Source of the DNA: an uncultured Clostridia bacterium
GTDB lineage: Bacteria > Bacillota > Clostridia > Oscillospirales > Acutalibacteraceae
Reading direction: 5' to 3'
Length of the DNA stretch: 14,250 bases
NCBI GenBank assembly: GCA_947567585.1
Contig: CANONE010000047.1
Coordinates: 1 to 14,250, forward strand
Made by a program: the position numbers and the translations under genes. This document shows, piece after piece, positions 6,574 to 13,484 of this stretch. The notes beneath the pieces are model-generated. The model was not told where the DNA came from, did no database searches, and worked only from the letters and a program-made list of their open reading frames with translations. Every line of letters begins with the position of its first letter. Position 1 is the first letter of the stretch.

Positions 6574-8535
6574 TTGAGGAGGAAGAAGATTTGGGTGACG
6601 TCGCCGCTGATGTATCTGATGGCGGCGGCGATGGTGACGATGGCCGCCGCCAGTTACCCGTACAACAGAATTGTCTTCGCTGTGGAGCTGACAGCGGCGG
6701 GGCTCTGCTCCCTGGCGGCGGTAGCCTCCGGGGTGATCTACCGGCAGAACGCGGCGGCGGCCCTGAAAGCGGCGGGAAAGGTGCTTAATGCCGAAGACGA
6801 GGAAGCTTTGCAGGAATTTGCTATGCCGGTGGCGGTGGTAGCGCCCGCGGGGGACTTGGTGTGGGTAAACGACGCTTTCCGGGCTTCTCTGGGAAACGGC
6901 AGGCCCTGTGTGGGAGAAGACGTGCTGGCTTTCATTTACCCCAAAACCTTCCGGCAGGTGCTGGGCGAGAAGGGGGCCTCTGTGTCCCATGGCGGGCGGG
7001 AATATACCGTCTATGGAGCCAAGGCCGCCCGGGGGCATGTGCTCTATTTTGTGGATGACACGTATTTTAAGAATATCAGCCGGGAATACCGGGAGCGCCG
7101 GCCCGTGGTGTGCATCGCCGTCTTTGACAACCGGGAGGAGATGGCCCGGGACAGCGTAGGCGGCGAGGAGTCCCGGATCACGGCGGAGGTAGAGGCTGTG
7201 CTGCGCGGTTGGGTGCTGGACGAGATGCAGGGGTTCGTCCGCAAGCTTTCCAATGGCCGGTACCTGATCCTGACCGACGACGCCCACATTGAAGAGGCCA
7301 AAGAAAAGCGGTTTCGGGTACTGGACCAGGTCCGGGAGATCAAAAACAGCCGCAACCACATGAGCGCCACGGTATCCATCGGCGTGGGCCGCAGCGGCCA
7401 GGATCTATCAGAAAGCGAGCGCTGGGCCCGGCAGGCCATTGATATGGCTTTGGGCCGGGGCGGCGACCAGGTAGCGGTAAAGCAAGGGGGCGATACATAC
7501 GAGTTCTTTGGAGGACTCTCAAAGGGTGTGGAAAAGCGGGACAAGGTCCGCACCCGTGTAATTGCCGCCACACTCACCGACCATATAAAGGCCAGCGACC
7601 GTGTGTTCATTATGGGACACACCAACTCCGACCTGGACAGCGTGGGGTCCGCCGTAGGCATGTGGGCGGCTGTTTACAAGGGCCTTGAAAAGCAGGTCAA
7701 CATTGTTCTCAACCGCAGCCAGACTTTGGCGAGATCCCTGGTGAGCATGATAGAGGAGGCGTACCCGGACGAGAAGGTGTTCATCAGCCCTGCCGAGGCC
7801 CTGCAGCTGGCCACGGGCCGGTCTTTGCTGATTGTGGTGGACACCCATTCCGTCAACTATGTGGAGAGCCGGGAGCTGCTGGAAAAGGCGCCCCGGATAG
7901 TCGTCATCGACCACCACAGGATGATGGTGACCCATATTAAGAACGCTCTGATTTTCTACCACGAGCCCTATGCCAGCTCCGCCTCCGAGATGGTGACCGA
8001 GCTGGTGCAGTATATCAAGTCCTCCTCCATTGACGGAGTGGACGCCCAGGCGCTTTTGGCGGGCATTATGCTGGACACCAAGAATTTCGTCCTGAAAACC
8101 GGCGTGCGCACCTTTGAAGCCTCCGCCTACCTGCGGCGCTGGGGCGCGGATACCGTCACGGTAAAGAAGCTTTTCTCCAATACTCTGGAAAGCTACAAGC
8201 GCCGTTCCCAGCTGGTCTCCGGCGCGGAGATCTACAAGGGCTGCGCCATCGCCACCTCCAGCTGGGAGTTTGAGGACATGCGGGTGGCCGCCGCCCAGGC
8301 CGCCGACGAGCTGCTGTCCATTCAGGGCGTGCGCGCCTCCTTCGTCCTCTATAAAACCGGCGTGGACGTGAACATCTCCGGCCGCAGCCTGGGGGACGTC
8401 AACGTGCAGGTCATCCTGGAGGAATTCGGCGGCGGCGGCCACCTAACCATGGCCGGCGCTCAAATCAAAAGCATCACCATCGGCGAAGCCCGCCGCGCCC
8501 TGATCCGCGCGTTGGATGGGAAGCTGGAGGACTAA
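6574..8535 (+). CDS. gdpP: GdpP-type cyclic-di-AMP phosphodiesterase
   Basis: This membrane enzyme hydrolyses c-di-AMP to pApA and so controls potassium and osmolyte balance and cell-wall stress. At 653 aa it has the family's full length. Order of parts: a basic start (RRKK) and two membrane helices (about 8-27 and 33-56), a PAS domain (about 80-165), a degenerate GGDEF domain (about 175-305) in which the signature is replaced by sequence such as KLSNGRYLIL, then DHH and DHHA1 domains. Active-site residues are present: His349, Asp353 and Asp355 (GHTNSDLDSVG), Asp423 (VVDTH), DHH (446-448), Asp501 (MLDTKNF), and GGGGH (619-623). The start is uncertain. TTG 6574 keeps the positive residues before helix 1 and has AAGGAG 11 bases upstream, but a second GAGGAGG overlaps it and could serve a start a few codons later (GTG 6595). 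The gene follows repeat copy B and precedes the phosphorylase by 33 bases. Confidence 0.94.
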   Translation: MRRKKIWVTSPLMYLMAAAMVTMAAASYPYNRIVFAVELTAAGLCSLAAVASGVIYRQNAAAALKAAGKVLNAEDEEALQEFAMPVAVVAPAGDLVWVNDAFRASLGNGRPCVGEDVLAFIYPKTFRQVLGEKGASVSHGGREYTVYGAKAARGHVLYFVDDTYFKNISREYRERRPVVCIAVFDNREEMARDSVGGEESRITAEVEAVLRGWVLDEMQGFVRKLSNGRYLILTDDAHIEEAKEKRFRVLDQVREIKNSRNHMSATVSIGVGRSGQDLSESERWARQAIDMALGRGGDQVAVKQGGDTYEFFGGLSKGVEKRDKVRTRVIAATLTDHIKASDRVFIMGHTNSDLDSVGSAVGMWAAVYKGLEKQVNIVLNRSQTLARSLVSMIEEAYPDEKVFISPAEALQLATGRSLLIVVDTHSVNYVESRELLEKAPRIVVIDHHRMMVTHIKNALIFYHEPYASSASEMVTELVQYIKSSSIDGVDAQALLAGIMLDTKNFVLKTGVRTFEASAYLRRWGADTVTVKKLFSNTLESYKRRSQLVSGAEIYKGCAIATSSWEFEDMRVAAAQAADELLSIQGVRASFVLYKTGVDVNISGRSLGDVNVQVILEEFGGGGHLTMAGAQIKSITIGEARRALIRALDGKLED

Positions 8536-8568
8536 GACCTTAAAGGAAGCCAAAAAGGAGGACACATC

Positions 8569-9357
8569 ATGCTATGCAACGAGTTTGACCCGGAGAGCAA
8601 GGCGATTATTAATCCGGAGGACTGTATTGAGCCGGTGGAAGGGTTTCCGGAGATTTGTGTTGGAATTTTCTCAAAGCCGATTGTGGAGTGGGCGCTAAAG
8701 ACCTACGGCGGGGAGGAAATCAGCCACTTTGGGTGCTGCATTGGGGCGATTCCCATTTACCGGGTGGAGGCTTTCGGGACCAGCGCGGCAATGTTCATGC
8801 CTTTAGTGGGCGGGCCGGGGGCGGCCAGCACCATGGAGGAGAGTATTCCCAAGGGCGGGAAATGCTTCGTATACTTCGGGGCGGCGGGGGTGCTGCAAAA
8901 GGGCATCTCCCACGGCAGGCTCCTGCTGCCCACCGGGGCGGTCCGGGACGAGGGCCTATCCTACCACTACCTGCCCCCGGCGGATGAGATGGACCTGGAC
9001 CCCATAAGCGTCTCCGCCTGCCGGGAAGCGCTGGAAAGCCTGGGCGTTCCCTATGCCCAGGGGAAGACCTGGACCACGGACGCCTTTTTCCGGGAGACCC
9101 GGCAGAAGGCCGTCCGGCGGAAGGAGCAGGGCTGCATCTCTGTGGAGATGGAGTGCGCCAGCTTAGCGGCGGTGGCGCGGTTTCGGGGCGTGCCCTTCGC
9201 GGAGTTTTTCTATGCCACGGACACGGTGGACGATGCCGGCTGGGACGGTGGTATTCTTCATGAAAAGGGCCGGGGGCTGGAGGAAATCTGCTTCCGGGCG
9301 GCCATAGAGACGGGCAAGAACATGATTGCCAAGACGCGGAATCAGCGGAATAATTAA
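8569..9357 (+). CDS. Nucleoside phosphorylase, uridine/purine phosphorylase (PNP_UDP_1) family
   Basis: The 262-aa product should cleave nucleosides with phosphate to a free base and (deoxy)ribose-1-phosphate. The ATG at 8569 follows AAGGAGG by seven bases. The fold signature is clear: GGPGAASTMEE (81-91, glycine-rich), VYFGAAGVLQKG (101-112), and SVEMECASLAAVARFRG (191-207), where Glu193-Met194-Glu195 contact the ribose. The C-terminal DTVDDAGWD (218-226) holds the usual late acidic motif of the family. Sequence by eye does not settle whether uridine or purine nucleosides are preferred; the N-terminal part lacks the usual start of DeoD or Udp. It sits between gdpP and rplI, which are usually close neighbours in Firmicutes, and shares their strand with short gaps (33 and 27 bases), so it is probably cotranscribed. 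Confidence 0.85.
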   Translation: MLCNEFDPESKAIINPEDCIEPVEGFPEICVGIFSKPIVEWALKTYGGEEISHFGCCIGAIPIYRVEAFGTSAAMFMPLVGGPGAASTMEESIPKGGKCFVYFGAAGVLQKGISHGRLLLPTGAVRDEGLSYHYLPPADEMDLDPISVSACREALESLGVPYAQGKTWTTDAFFRETRQKAVRRKEQGCISVEMECASLAAVARFRGVPFAEFFYATDTVDDAGWDGGILHEKGRGLEEICFRAAIETGKNMIAKTRNQRNN

Positions 9358-9384
9358 ATTTTTTATAGAAGGGAAGACAGAGCC

Positions 9385-9831
9385 ATGAAAGTGATCTTAT
9401 TGCAGGACGTAAAGAGCATCGGTAAGAAAGGGGACCTTTGCAATGTCTCCGACGGCTACGCCAGGAATTTCCTGCTGCCTAGAAAGCTGGCCAAAGAGGC
9501 CAACGCCCAGGCCATGAACGAGTTTAAAAACGCCGAAGCCGCCAAGGAGTACAAGGTGAAGGTGGAGACCGAGAAGGCCCAGCAAAACGTGGCCGCCCTC
9601 TCCGGCAAGGTGGTGAAGATCACCGCCAAGGCCGGCCAGAACGGCAAACTCTTTGGCTCCGTTACCGCCAAGGAGCTGGCGGAGGAAATCAACAAGCAGT
9701 ACGGCGTGGAAGTCGATAAGCGCAAGATCGCTTTGGAAAACGACATCAAGTCCTTCGGCACCTACAACTTCGACGTCAAATTCTACAACGGCCACACCGC
9801 TACCATGAGCGTTGTGGTGGCCGAGGGCTAA
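9385..9831 (+). CDS. rplI: 50S ribosomal protein L9
   Basis: L9 binds 23S rRNA in the L1 region and helps keep the reading frame. The product is 148 aa, the normal bacterial length. The N-terminal domain is canonical: MKVILLQDVKSIGKKGD, then NVSDGYARNFLLPRKLA (residues about 20-36). A long lysine- and alanine-rich helix (about 40-75) connects it to the C-terminal domain (about 80-148). The ATG at 9385 follows a purine-rich GAAGGGAAG site. The stop codon is followed at once by repeat copy C, whose hairpins may end the transcript. Confidence 0.97.
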   Translation: MKVILLQDVKSIGKKGDLCNVSDGYARNFLLPRKLAKEANAQAMNEFKNAEAAKEYKVKVETEKAQQNVAALSGKVVKITAKAGQNGKLFGSVTAKELAEEINKQYGVEVDKRKIALENDIKSFGTYNFDVKFYNGHTATMSVVVAEG

Positions 9832-9975
9832 GGCCGCAGGGCTCTGCCCTGCAACCCGCAAACTTTTTGAAAAAAGTTTGATCAAAAACTTTTACTCCGA
9901 CGTTTTTCTGTTTTTGAAACGGTAGCTGCTGCCACGGGGCCGAAGGTTCCATGGGTCACCGGCCTTTAGGGATCG
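9832..9975 (-). repeat. Dispersed double-hairpin repeat, copy C (abuts the rplI stop)
   Basis: In the opposite orientation to B and D, the element begins with GGCC directly after the rplI TAA. Hairpin 2 is GCAGGGC/GCCCTGC (9836-9842, 9846-9852) and hairpin 1 is CAAACTTTTT/AAAAAGTTTG (9859-9868, 9871-9880), followed by ATCAAAAACTTTTAC. On the + strand hairpin 1 plus this tail could serve as the rplI terminator; a competing stem, AAAAGTTT (9873-9879 region) with AAACTTTT, is also possible. Similarity to copy B continues through GTAGCTGCTGCC, GGGGCCGAAGG and GCCTTTAGGG (9962-9971), giving a length near 140 bases. Hairpin 1 is the most diverged of the four copies. Confidence 0.75.
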
Positions 9976-10078
9976 GACACCTAGCTGGCAGCGGGGTGGA
10001 GCTACCCTGTCCCTTAGCTCACCGTTGGTTTCCGTGGTAGCCTGCGGCGTCGCCCTGGCACCAGGGGAACGGCTCACA
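9976..10078. other. Middle of the rplI-dnaB gap, no gene recognised
   Basis: This segment lies between the inverted copies C and D. It holds short complementary pieces such as GGGGTGGAGCTACCCTGTCCC but no open frame, promoter or known RNA that I can support. It may be the left, more diverged part of copy D. Confidence 0.45.
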
Positions 10079-10152
10079 ATAAATTCGGCATAAAGTTTTG
10101 GTCCACCTTTTTCAAAAGGTGGTGGGGTTGTAGGGGCAAAGCCCCTACGGCC
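10079..10152 (+). repeat. Dispersed double-hairpin repeat, copy D (upstream of dnaB)
   Basis: Hairpin 1 is CCACCTTTT/AAAAGGTGG (10103-10111, 10114-10122) and hairpin 2 is GTAGGGGC/GCCCCTAC (10130-10137, 10141-10148), ending in ACGGCC at 10152. Upstream AAATTCGG (10081-10088) and TAAAGTTTT match the other copies. The dnaB ribosome binding region (AAGGAGAGGAGG, 10155-10166) follows within four bases. Copies C and D face each other, so the rplI-dnaB gap is bracketed by inverted repeats. Confidence 0.8.
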
Positions 10153-10172
10153 TTAAGGAGAGGAGGCCCACA

Positions 10173-11546
10173 GTGGAAGAGTTTCTGAATACGCCGGCGC
10201 AGGCGGGGATGCAGATGCCGTTTAGTTTAGAGGCGGAGCAGTCGGTGCTGGGAGCGGTGCTGCTGGACCCGGAGTGTCTTTCGGTGGTAGCGGAACTGCT
10301 GCCCAAGGCGGAGTATTTCTACGCGGTCAACAACCAAATGATCTACGGGGCCATGCTGGAGATGTACACCTTAGGCCAGCCGGTGGACTTTGTCACAGTG
10401 CTGGAAAAGCTTCGGGACGTGAAAGAGTTCGACCGGGAAACCGGGCGGGTGTATTTGGCCCAGTTAGCCCAGCTGGTACCCTCCATCAGCAATGTGGAGG
10501 TATACGCGAAAATCGTCCGGGACCGCTATGACGTGCGCACGCTGATGCAGGCGGCCCGGAGCATTCTGGACGACGCCGGAGCAGGGGCGGAGGAATCCTC
10601 CCTGCTGCTGGACTCCGCCGAGCAGCGTATTTACGAAATCCGCCAGGGAAAATTCACCCAGGGTTTGCAGCCTATAAAGGAGATTCTTCTGGACACTTTC
10701 GACCGGCTGGACCGGCTGAATTCTCCGGATAAGGACAAGTACCGGGGGATTCCCACCGGTATCGGGCTTTTAGACAGCACCATCACGGGCCTTAACCGGT
10801 CGGACCTAATTGTGCTGGCGGCCCGGCCCGGCGTGGGGAAGACCAGCTTTGGGCTGAACATAGCCCGCCACGCATCCATTACGGCCAAGAAGCGGGTAGC
10901 CTTTTTCTCTCTGGAAATGGGCAAGGAGCAGCTCTGCTCCCGGCTGCTCTCTACGGAGGCTTCGGTGGAGGGCACCAAGCTGCGCAGCGGAGAGCTCTCG
11001 GATGTGGAGTGGACCCGGCTGATTGAGGCGGGGGACATCCTCAGCAAGGCAGAGCTGTACTTTGACGACATGCCGGGCATCACAGTGCCGGAGATCAAAG
11101 CCAAGGTCCGGCGCTTAAAGGACGTGGGGCTGGTTATTATCGACTATTTGCAGCTGATGTCCAGCGCCAAGCGCATTGACAACCGGGTCAACGAGGTGGC
11201 GGAGATTACCCGGAGCCTAAAGATCATGGCCAAGGAGCTGGACGTGCCGGTGATCGCCATGTCCCAGCTGCGCCGGCCCACGGACCGCTCTAAGGACCAC
11301 CGCCCCGGGCTTTCCGAGCTGCGGGACTCCGGCTCCATTGAGCAGGACGCGGATATCGTCATCTTCCTTCACCGGGAAGCTTACAACGCCGCCAGCGAGG
11401 GCGGGGAGGTCACCGAGGACATGGACGCCAGCGCCGCTGAGATCATTGTGGCTAAAAACCGCCATGGGGCTACCATCGATATCCCCGTCCACTGGCAGCC
11501 GGAATATATGCGCTTTACCTCCCGGGAGGTTATCCGCTATGAATAA
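10173..11546 (+). CDS. dnaB: Replicative DNA helicase DnaB
   Basis: This 457-aa protein is the hexameric 5'-3' helicase of the replication fork (called DnaC in Bacillus subtilis). The GTG at 10173 follows AGGAGG by six bases. The N-terminal primase-interaction domain opens with PFSLEAEQSVLGAVLLD (16-32). The RecA-like domain has Walker A ARPGVGKT (217-224), Walker B VIIDYLQLM (321-329, Asp324), the sensor MSQLRR (364-369), and the hairpin VAKNRHG (426-432). No intein interrupts the Walker A or later motifs, where helicase inteins often sit. The length is typical. The gene overlaps tilS by 8 bases and is preceded by repeat copy D. Confidence 0.97.
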   Translation: MEEFLNTPAQAGMQMPFSLEAEQSVLGAVLLDPECLSVVAELLPKAEYFYAVNNQMIYGAMLEMYTLGQPVDFVTVLEKLRDVKEFDRETGRVYLAQLAQLVPSISNVEVYAKIVRDRYDVRTLMQAARSILDDAGAGAEESSLLLDSAEQRIYEIRQGKFTQGLQPIKEILLDTFDRLDRLNSPDKDKYRGIPTGIGLLDSTITGLNRSDLIVLAARPGVGKTSFGLNIARHASITAKKRVAFFSLEMGKEQLCSRLLSTEASVEGTKLRSGELSDVEWTRLIEAGDILSKAELYFDDMPGITVPEIKAKVRRLKDVGLVIIDYLQLMSSAKRIDNRVNEVAEITRSLKIMAKELDVPVIAMSQLRRPTDRSKDHRPGLSELRDSGSIEQDADIVIFLHREAYNAASEGGEVTEDMDASAAEIIVAKNRHGATIDIPVHWQPEYMRFTSREVIRYE

Positions 11547-12873
11547 AGGGGTCTTGGCCGGGGCAAAACTTCCGGCTCTGCCGGAGGCGGGGCGGCTGGT
11601 AGTGGGCTTTTCCGGGGGCGCGGATTCCACAGCCCTGGCCCACTGGCTTATGGGACAGGTTCCTAAGGAACGGATTGTACTGGCCCATGTCAACCACCTG
11701 CTTCGGGGGGAGGAGGCCCAGCGGGACCAGCACTTTGCCGAAGATTTTGCAAAGCGGCACGGTCTTCCATTGGAAGTTTTGCGGGAGGATGTGGCCCGGT
11801 TGGCCCAAGAGCGGGGGCAGGGCTTGGAAGAGTGCGGCCGGGCGGTGCGGTACGGCTTCTTTTCCCGGCTGGCCCCGGAGAAGGACGACCGCGTTCTCAC
11901 CGCCCACACCGCCAATGACAACGCGGAGACAGTGCTGCTCCATCTTTGCCGGGGGGCGGCCTTAGAGGGGCTCTGCGGGATTCCGTACCAGCGGGGAAAA
12001 ATCCTGCGGCCCCTTCTGGAGGTGAGCCGGGAGGAAATTGAAGCGTACTGCCGGGAGAATGGGCTTAGCTTTGTCACGGACAGCTCCAATCTCTCCGACA
12101 GCTTTGCCAGGAACCGCCTGCGGCATCAGGTAATCCCCCTGTTAGAAAGCTTCAATCCCCGGTTTATCCAGACGGCGGGGCAGACGGCGGCGCTGCTTTG
12201 TGCCGACCGGGACCACCTGGCGGCTGAGGCCAGGGAACTGTTGGAGCGCGCTGGAAACCCCTGGGGGCTGGAAGCGGCGGTTCTTTCCAGCGCGCCGGAA
12301 GCCCTGCGGAGCCGGGCGCTGAAGCTCTTCTTGGAGGAGGCCGGCTGCCGGCTGGAGAGAAAGCACCTGGCCCTGGCGGAGCGGGTCCTTCAAGAGGGAG
12401 GCGGGGCGGATCTGCCCGGGGGCGTTTCCTTGGGCAGAAGCCAGGGCGTGTTCTGGGCCTTGCCAACCGGGACCGGCGAAGGATACCAGATGCCGGTCAA
12501 AATAGGGGAAAACCCGCTGCCCGGGGGAAAAATTCTGGTACTCCGTGAAAAAATCCAGACAAAAGGCGAGAATTCGGAAAAAATTCAAAATTTGTTATTC
12601 AAAAATGCGCTGGACTATGATATAATGACAAGAACTTTGGAGGTTAGAACCCGCCGCCCAGGAGACGGCTTTGCCCCCGCGGGACGGGGCCTGCGAAAGA
12701 CCTTGAAGCAGCTTTTCCAAGAGCTGCGGATTCCCGCCCCTTTACGGAACAGCCTGCCGCTGCTGGTGTGCGGCGGGGACATTGCGTGGATTCCCGGGGC
12801 CGGGGCCGGGGAAGGGTTTCAGGCGACGGAGAAAACGGGGAAGATTTTAACGGTGGAAGTGAAAAAGGGTTAA
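11539..12873 (+). CDS. tilS: tRNA(Ile)-lysidine synthetase
   Basis: TilS uses ATP and lysine to turn C34 of the tRNA-Ile CAU anticodon into lysidine, so that it reads AUA instead of AUG. The ATG at 11539 overlaps the dnaB stop (ATGAATAA) and follows GGGAGG (11524-11529), pointing to translational coupling. The frame is open further upstream inside dnaB, but that sequence is not protein-like. The 444-aa product has the PP-loop SGGADS (25-30), HVNHLLRG (50-57) and the RNRLRHQVIPLL segment near residue 195. A helical middle domain precedes a C-terminal TilS domain (from about 365, RTRRPGDGF and LRKTLKQLFQELRIP). Codons around 12540-12625 are markedly AT-rich against the GC-rich remainder, coinciding with a promoter-like sequence. 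Confidence 0.94.
   Translation: MNKGVLAGAKLPALPEAGRLVVGFSGGADSTALAHWLMGQVPKERIVLAHVNHLLRGEEAQRDQHFAEDFAKRHGLPLEVLREDVARLAQERGQGLEECGRAVRYGFFSRLAPEKDDRVLTAHTANDNAETVLLHLCRGAALEGLCGIPYQRGKILRPLLEVSREEIEAYCRENGLSFVTDSSNLSDSFARNRLRHQVIPLLESFNPRFIQTAGQTAALLCADRDHLAAEARELLERAGNPWGLEAAVLSSAPEALRSRALKLFLEEAGCRLERKHLALAERVLQEGGGADLPGGVSLGRSQGVFWALPTGTGEGYQMPVKIGENPLPGGKILVLREKIQTKGENSEKIQNLLFKNALDYDIMTRTLEVRTRRPGDGFAPAGRGLRKTLKQLFQELRIPAPLRNSLPLLVCGGDIAWIPGAGAGEGFQATEKTGKILTVEVKKG
12598..12626 (+). promoter_or_regulatory. Probable internal promoter for hpt-ftsH, inside tilS
   Basis: A perfect -10 TATAAT (12621-12626) lies 17 bases after TTCAAA (12598-12603), a 4-of-6 match to the -35 consensus. The preceding 50 bases are A/T tracts, like an UP element. 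The start point near 12633 would give a leader of about 250 bases that includes the end of tilS before hpt at 12886. Confidence 0.6.
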
Positions 12874-12885
12874 GGAGGGGCGGCT

Positions 12886-13440
12886 ATGCCGGAGAATAGG
12901 AATATGATGGACGATATTGAAAGAGAACTTTTTACAAAAGAGGAATTGGCGGCCATTGTGTCCCGGATAGGCCGGGAGATCAGCTGGGATTATAAGGGAA
13001 AAAACCTGCTGCTGGTCAGCGTTCTCAAGGGCTCGGTGGTGTTTATGGCGGACTTGATGCGGGCCATCACCCTGCCCTTGGGCATTGATTTCATGGTAGT
13101 TTCCAGCTACGGCAAGGGGGTAAAGACCTCTGGCGTGGTGAAAATTGTGCTGGACCTCAACATCCCCTTGGAGGAATATGATCTCCTGATTGTAGAGGAT
13201 ATTTTGGACAGCGGCAAGACCCTCCACTACCTGATGGAGGTATTGGGGGCCAGGAACCCCAGAAGCATAAAAATATGCACTTTGTTCGACAAGCCCGAAC
13301 GCCGGGAGGCCGATGTGACCCCCAACTATGTGGGAGCCCGGATCCCGGACGCCTTCATCGTAGGCTATGGGCTGGATTACGCGGGAAAATACCGCAACCT
13401 GCCGTTTGTAGGCGTCCTAAAGCCCGAGGTCTACGAATAA
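12886..13440 (+). CDS. hpt: Hypoxanthine phosphoribosyltransferase
   Basis: Hpt joins hypoxanthine or guanine to PRPP, giving IMP or GMP in purine salvage. The product is 184 aa, typical for the family. The ATG at 12886 follows AAGGAGG (12872-12878), which overlaps the tilS stop. Motifs: VSVLKGSVVFMADL (44-57), VVSSYGKGVKTSGVV (71-85, the flexible active-site loop), the PRPP site LIVEDILDSGKTL (101-113), LFDKPERR (133-140) and GYGLDYAGKYRNLP (160-173), which binds the base and PRPP. The tilS-hpt-ftsH order is common in Firmicutes. ftsH follows after 44 bases. Confidence 0.96.
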   Translation: MPENRNMMDDIERELFTKEELAAIVSRIGREISWDYKGKNLLLVSVLKGSVVFMADLMRAITLPLGIDFMVVSSYGKGVKTSGVVKIVLDLNIPLEEYDLLIVEDILDSGKTLHYLMEVLGARNPRSIKICTLFDKPERREADVTPNYVGARIPDAFIVGYGLDYAGKYRNLPFVGVLKPEVYE

Positions 13441-13484
13441 ACGGCGGCAAAGCGGGATAAATAGATATTCAGGAGGGCGAATCT

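Noticed and set aside
6343..7359. A 338-codon minus-strand frame crossing the rnj-gdpP gap into gdpP
   Set aside because: It runs through the repeat and antisense to the PAS/GGDEF region of gdpP, without a plausible product.
9891..10078. Possible 6S, SRP, tmRNA or RNase P RNA in the rplI-dnaB gap
   Set aside because: None of the conserved motifs I know for these RNAs is present; the sequence is better explained by the inverted repeat copies.
10830..10850. Possible intein site in the DnaB Walker A region
   Set aside because: The helicase reads through without interruption and has normal length.
11338..11538. A 67-codon upstream extension of the tilS frame inside dnaB
   Set aside because: The sequence is Ser/Pro/Arg-rich shadow of dnaB; ATG 11539 has a ribosome binding site and begins a normal TilS.
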